Shown piece after piece: positions 7,849 to 11,420 of a stretch of DNA of 11,420 nucleotides. The notes beneath the pieces are model-generated. The model was not told the origin of the DNA. It saw only the letters and a list, made by a program, of their open reading frames with translations, and made no database searches. The position numbers were made by a program, and so were the translations under genes. Within the stretch, counting starts at the first letter, position 1, and the number at the start of each line of letters is the position of its first letter. Source of the stretch: Ramicandelaber brevisporus (lineage: Eukaryota > Kickxellomycota > Ramicandelaberales > Ramicandelaberaceae); NCBI GenBank assembly GCA_025201865.1, contig MU603302.1, forward strand, positions 1 through 11,420, read 5' to 3'.

Positions 7849-9873
7849 TCAACATAAATGGCCAACAACAGCACTAATTGGGATTGGCAGCCATTCAACT
7901 CGAACAATATGATCGCTTTTGATTGTCGCAACTCCATACACCAACGTAGTCACGTTATGGTCGTTATTGTCATCCACGCCAACAACAAAGCGATCTGTTG
8001 GGCTAGTTGTAAAATAATGGGCACTACTTTCATACTCGACAAGCTGCTCAAAGACCGACGGCCACTCCATCCTTGCAATTCGAGTATTACCGTCGTCACG
8101 ATTGAAATGGAATCCATTGGAGAACACCTCAATTCGACGAGCGAATGCAAATCCAGCTGCATAGAAACACTTGATGTCACATGGCTCGTCCATGAAGATC
8201 TTGCCACGCTCGGCTGGACCTGGTCTGCCGCCAGCAATCGATGCATACGGTCCAACTGCAACCGGTCCAAAATCTGCATTGTTCTTGACTGCCAATGCTG
8301 CAACACAGCTGCCACAGACTCCTTTTTGTTTGCGGTACTTGGAGAACTTCGAGATGGCAACCTTGGCACGCAAGAAGTCGCGCAGCTCGGTCTCTGGATA
8401 AAACAACTCGCGCACAAAGCCAATCGATGCAATGATGACAAGAACAATTGTCCCAATCAAGCCACCTGGATCGACGCCATCGCTGCGATACTTTGCAATC
8501 ATTGATACTGCAGTTGCAATTGTGCCAATCAGCACGCCATAAAACATCACCAAATACCAATCGGTGTATAGTTTGAAAATGCCACGCTCAGGCACCAAAC
8601 TGAGCATCTTTTTGTAACCTGGATCGCTTGAATTAACTGGATGTCCAGCACGATTGCAAATGTCACAGCCATTGCACAGGCTGGAAACAAATGTTAGCTT
8701 TAACAACTCACCTTTAAACATTATCCAGTGGCCAACTCTGTGCGGGTTCTCCATTGACGATTCAGCCATTGACGATTCAGCCATTGATTGCGGATCAAAG
8801 CTGTGCTTATAGAAATCTACATGCCCAGGCGATGTCTCACTGTGTCTATCAACTTTATAGCACTTCTGATACTCAACGGGCAGCATGTATCTATCCGTGC
8901 GATTTTTGACAAAGAGCTGGATCAAGGCTGGAGTGGAGGTGGAGTAGAGCAGCATAATCATGTGTGCACTCTTCTGGCGTGTAATAGTGTCGAGTTTCTC
9001 TACCAAATCTGTAGTGCACAAAGCAATGATATAGCCGCCAAGCAGTGGGTTTCTGACGAACAGTCGTTTGTTGAGCACAACAGCCTTGTTGTGCAAGTGA
9101 TATCCAAGAGTCCCAAGCACTCGAACTACTCTCGATTGAATTGAGTTTAGACATGAAAATGTCAGCAACGCTCTCAGCATCTCATCTATGTTTGAAGAGA
9201 ATAGGTCATCTTTGGAGAATGCTTCGTAGTCAGACTTGAGAGGAGTGCTGTCAAAATATGCTTGAATGTATCCTTTGATAATGTCATTAATCAAGCGATG
9301 CACCACCGACTTAACTTCAATGGTTTTATCGCTACCCTCGTATTCAAATGAGCCGTCCCGAGTGCGGTAAACACCCTGTGATCCAAGGACTTCATCTATC
9401 TTCTCTGCCGAAAGCGGTGAATACGATGTACTGCCAAATGCATGACAGCGATTTCCATCCATAGTATATATCTTGAACTTCGGGGACTCTAGCTGAGCTG
9501 TGGCCAGGTCTATCACTTCAGTAATAATAGCAGACTCATCAGAAGGAAGTAGAACGCGAGCTGGAGTAGGTATGCCCTCGACTGATGTAGATGCGGCACT
9601 AGCAACGGCAGAACTGTCATTGTCAATCGGTGCAGTACAATCAGCATCGACACTTGCGTGGACTGAGCACTCACTGTCCTCAATAGGAATCGACACGGAT
9701 TCGCTGATAGTAACGGTTGCAGTCGAGTGCACTTTGGAGGCTGTCGTCGTTGCAGACATTGGTTGGAGTGTATGGAGGTGTTCTTTCTGGAGAAGTGGAT
9801 TGAGCGAGAAGAAAGAAGAGGACTGAGTGGAAAGAAGAGAGCTGGCGGATGTATTCGACAGAGACATATTCAT
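7849..9873 (-). CDS. Unrecognised Cys-containing, two-pass membrane protein (about 674 aa)
   Basis: I recognise no family. I chose the ATG at 9873. The frame opens only at 9924 after a TGA, and no ATG precedes this one; in-frame ATGs at 9867 and 9759 are alternatives. Residue numbers here count from the 9873 ATG. The first ~110 residues are Ser/Thr-rich and low complexity. A mixed globular part follows. A duplicated AESSM pentapeptide lies near 364-373, then a CNGCDIC cluster (C400, C403, C406). Two hydrophobic segments (about 440-459 and 471-488), split by a short polar loop, look like a membrane hairpin. They are followed by a basic stretch, a CGSC pair (520-523) and a C565-x3-C569 pair, and a soluble C-terminal domain rich in aromatic and beta-type residues. 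The Cys pairs could bind metal. No intron is needed. It ends in TGA at 7849-7851. Confidence 0.75.
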   Translation of the reverse strand: MNMSLSNTSASSLLSTQSSSFFSLNPLLQKEHLHTLQPMSATTTASKVHSTATVTISESVSIPIEDSECSVHASVDADCTAPIDNDSSAVASAASTSVEGIPTPARVLLPSDESAIITEVIDLATAQLESPKFKIYTMDGNRCHAFGSTSYSPLSAEKIDEVLGSQGVYRTRDGSFEYEGSDKTIEVKSVVHRLINDIIKGYIQAYFDSTPLKSDYEAFSKDDLFSSNIDEMLRALLTFSCLNSIQSRVVRVLGTLGYHLHNKAVVLNKRLFVRNPLLGGYIIALCTTDLVEKLDTITRQKSAHMIMLLYSTSTPALIQLFVKNRTDRYMLPVEYQKCYKVDRHSETSPGHVDFYKHSFDPQSMAESSMAESSMENPHRVGHWIMFKGELLKLTFVSSLCNGCDICNRAGHPVNSSDPGYKKMLSLVPERGIFKLYTDWYLVMFYGVLIGTIATAVSMIAKYRSDGVDPGGLIGTIVLVIIASIGFVRELFYPETELRDFLRAKVAISKFSKYRKQKGVCGSCVAALAVKNNADFGPVAVGPYASIAGGRPGPAERGKIFMDEPCDIKCFYAAGFAFARRIEVFSNGFHFNRDDGNTRIARMEWPSVFEQLVEYESSAHYFTTSPTDRFVVGVDDNNDHNVTTLVYGVATIKSDHIVRVEWLPIPISAVVGHLC
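8751..8780 (-). repeat. 15-bp tandem duplication inside the membrane-protein gene
   Basis: Two perfect copies of a 15-base unit (8751-8765 and 8766-8780) plus a partial third to about 8787. Being a multiple of three, it duplicates the pentapeptide AESSM without breaking the frame. Confidence 0.9.
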
Positions 9874-10030
9874 CACAAGAGACACATTCACCAAAAGAAG
9901 ACTGAAGGACACAATAAGACACACTCACGAAAAAAAAGAGCCGAAAGGAACAAAAGAGGACAAAGGAATAGAGTCTGTGTGTTCTGATGCGGGTCACTTT
10001 CTTTGTACCAACTGTTGATGTAAAAGAGCT

Positions 10031-10036
10031 CACGTG
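10031..10036. promoter_or_regulatory. CACGTG palindrome (E-box type)
   Basis: A perfect CACGTG. In fungi this word is bound by basic helix-loop-helix factors of the Cbf1/Pho4 type. It sits about 160 bases upstream of the membrane-protein start, so a promoter role is plausible but not shown. Confidence 0.35.
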
Positions 10037-10261
10037 AACAGAGTGAGTTTGCTCAATTCACAGCGGATGGAGTACCAAAAACCATTGGCCATTATCCAGG
10101 TTGATCGTCTGCAAGAATACAGCTGCATCGTGGTATCTTTCCATCACATTCCATACAACTCTTATTGATATACATTTCGCTCCGTGACGACGCTGTTTGC
10201 ATTTGTGCCTACCAAACACTCTTCCACCACGGCACCATTTCAATTCTGCCTCTTCTCTAGC

Positions 10262-10281
10262 TATATATATATATATATATA
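10262..10281. repeat. (TA)10 microsatellite
   Basis: Ten TA units between the membrane-protein gene and the small ORF. It may act as an AT-rich melting or TATA-like region for either side. It is also a common slippage site. Confidence 0.9.
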
Positions 10282-10371
10282 AATATGAGAACACAGCTAT
10301 CACTGCAGCACCAAATGCACCGCATCTCTCACAAGTTACCAACGATAGTGAATACATATACACTATCACTG

Positions 10372-10617
10372 ATGAGTGAGTCAAGTGTGCAGGTTGGCAG
10401 TGAAGTCAAGAATGATCCAACTCGCAATGAAGATGCACTGAGCAAAATGATGCCAGCGAGAGACGATATCACCCGCTGCCAGCAGCACTCACGCGATGCA
10501 GTTGGTCGTTCATTCAACTATCTACGCGGGTCAAGCCATCTCAGCTCCAGCAACGTGCAGCTCGTGTATCCAGCCGCGCTAGAGCATGGTTTGCAGTCGA
10601 AAATCTCCACTGCTTGA
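10372..10617 (+). CDS. Possible small protein (81 aa), unrecognised
   Basis: An ATG at 10372 opens a frame starting MSESSVQVGSEVKNDP and ending LQSKISTA before TGA. The same frame extends upstream to another ATG at 10285 with A at -3, giving 110 residues, but that extension lies next to the TA run and looks less coding-like. Codon choice (CGC, AGC, CAG, GAG) resembles the neighbouring genes. The product is hydrophilic with a single Cys and no membrane segment. A GTGAGT word right after the ATG could be a splice donor, in which case this reading would be wrong. There is no family match I can name. Confidence 0.3.
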   Translation: MSESSVQVGSEVKNDPTRNEDALSKMMPARDDITRCQQHSRDAVGRSFNYLRGSSHLSSSNVQLVYPAALEHGLQSKISTA

Positions 10618-10942
10618 TTGTCGGCCACTTCGCGTATCTACTCAAGTTGCTAGTTGACAGCGGTGGTTCGTTGACAGCGGTGGTTCGTGGCAGTGCACAC
10701 TTTATCCAGACGAACTCCTCGCCAACACAGTGACACAGATGTCGACACAATATGAGCTCCATCTAACCCATTGCGTTCGTGTGTGTCGTATGTTGCTGAC
10801 TACAGCCAGGTAGACTCGCCTAGCAGATCAAGTACGCATTCCGGAGGCAAGTTTGTTTGCTTTTGTTCTTTGTTGTTTTGCTTTTGCTTTTGCTTTTTTT
10901 CTCGCTGAAATCAAACTCCAAACAACAAACCTCAGCCACCAG
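10618..10942 (+). promoter_or_regulatory. Upstream region of the right-edge F-box gene
   Basis: No gene seen. It includes a 17-base tandem duplication and, just before the ATG, a T-rich stretch with repeated TTTTGC words (about 10857-10900), typical of a pyrimidine-rich fungal leader. An earlier ATG at 10790 is in the same frame as the gene but stops after seven codons. Confidence 0.45.
10654..10687 (+). repeat. 17-bp perfect tandem duplication
   Basis: A 17-base unit occurs twice in a row (10654-10670 and 10671-10687), followed by a short partial match. It lies upstream of the F-box gene at the right edge and may duplicate a regulatory site. Confidence 0.92.
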
Positions 10943-11420
10943 ATGAAGCGTGAGCGTGACGCTGACGCTGCCACTGCCACTGCCACTGCCGACGCTGCCA
11001 CTGCCGCTACCACTGATCGAGAAGTTGTCAAGCGCGCTGTCTTTGAACGCCCTCGACTCGGGCTGCTGGACTTGCCATTTGATTTGCTTGACGAGATATC
11101 CCACTATCTCAAACGCGGCGACGCTGCCAAGTGCTTGACGGTATGCAGCACGCTGCACGGTGCATTTGCGCGCCGAGTGTGGAGGAACATCGAGCGACTG
11201 CCTCCCAAACGTCACTCAGCGTTTCCTATTTATGCATTGGACCGGTATGGACACCTTGTGCGTTACGTTTACATCAGCTATCGACGCGCCAAGCTGGTTC
11301 CGCTCAAAAGCATATGCAATGTCACTCGGCTGGAGATGTGCTCAGGCTGTCTGGAGAGCGTGCTTGGTAACGAGGACATTCATGAATTGGCCAGGCTGCA
11401 GCGAATTGATGTCATAGGTA
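10943..11420 (+). CDS. F-box/LRR-like protein, 5' part (159 codons visible), cut by the window end
   Basis: The ATG at 10943 is the first usable one; the next in-frame ATG is deep inside the protein. The N-terminus starts MKRERDAD and becomes an Ala/Thr/Asp-rich low-complexity run (residues 6-24) made by repeated GCCACT-like codons. The F-box spans about residues 41-82, with LLDLPFDLLDEISHYL, GDAAKCLTV and RVW. It is followed by YGHLVRYVYIS (102-112) and the first leucine-rich strands (VTRLEMCSG, LARLQRIDVIG). Shared words with the arm gene (LPxxL, EISxY, DAAKxLxV, RVW, YGHxVR) make it the closer paralogue of that gene. The frame is open to the window edge. By comparison with 464 and 469 codons, about two thirds of the gene lies outside. 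Predicted Skp1-binding ubiquitin-ligase adaptor, substrate unknown. Confidence 0.85.
   Translation, partial: MKRERDADAATATATADAATAATTDREVVKRAVFERPRLGLLDLPFDLLDEISHYLKRGDAAKCLTVCSTLHGAFARRVWRNIERLPPKRHSAFPIYALDRYGHLVRYVYISYRRAKLVPLKSICNVTRLEMCSGCLESVLGNEDIHELARLQRIDVIG

Larger units (their letters stand above)
9874..10371. promoter_or_regulatory. Divergent intergenic region and leader of the membrane-protein gene
   Basis: No clear gene. Next to the minus-strand gene the leader is pyrimidine-rich (9898-9970 is purine-rich on the plus strand, with a run of eight A). A four-codon upstream ORF starts at 9887 on the minus strand and its TGA shares one base with the main ATG. A CACGTG palindrome lies at 10031-10036, overlapping a broken dyad GTGAA/TGAG ... 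CTCA/TTCAC (10034-10061). Confidence 0.45.

Noticed and set aside
7858-8505. Plus-strand frame of 215 codons, and overlapping minus-strand frames of 127 and 168 codons.
   Set aside because: They lie within the C-terminal half of the membrane-protein gene and are out-of-frame or antisense shadows of it.
1-11420. tRNA, rRNA or CRISPR features.
   Set aside because: No tRNA-like T-arm and acceptor pairing was found around the few GTTCGA-like words, there is no rRNA-like sequence, and there are no regularly spaced repeats.

Overview
This window is eukaryotic. Its genes are long, single-exon-looking reading frames with pyrimidine-rich leaders in place of Shine-Dalgarno sites. The recognisable genes encode an F-box followed by irregular leucine-rich repeats. 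Low-complexity N-termini (glutamine tract, Ala/Thr tract) and compact intergenic spaces suggest a fungus. An early-diverging lineage with expanded F-box families is my guess, but that taxonomic placement is inference only.

The dominant structure is a very large inverted repeat. The left arm (1-2568) reappears as the reverse complement at 4546-7111, with paired positions summing to 7112. Every stretch I compared by eye matched, except for a 2-base AG slip close to the inner ends. The arms enclose a unique spacer of about 1.98 kb (2569-4545) that holds one intact F-box/LRR gene on the minus strand (4303-2909). Each arm carries a copy of a second F-box/LRR gene (left 1-1323, cut by the window edge; right 7198-5789). 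That gene would be about 469 codons long, close to the 464 of the spacer gene, but it is broken by nonsense codons and is otherwise in frame throughout. Each arm also holds about 1.2 kb without a clear gene, including a possible small coding relic, a pentamer repeat and a strong imperfect hairpin near the inner end.

To the right of the repeat, 7199-7848 is intergenic with a long purine tract. Then comes a minus-strand gene (9873-7849) for an unrecognised protein of about 674 residues. It has a Ser/Thr-rich N-terminus, Cys clusters and two adjacent membrane segments. A divergent intergenic region (9874-10942) contains a CACGTG site, a (TA)10 run, a possible 81-residue small ORF (10372-10617) and a 17-bp tandem duplication. 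The window ends inside a third F-box/LRR gene on the plus strand (10943 to the edge), whose F-box is clearly paralogous to that of the arm gene.

Taken together this is an F-box gene cluster reshaped by a recent inverted duplication. Known F-box proteins act as substrate adaptors of SCF ubiquitin ligases. No substrate can be read from the sequence. The inverted repeat could promote inversion of the spacer, gene conversion between arms, or hairpin RNA formation. An assembly fold-back must also be excluded.
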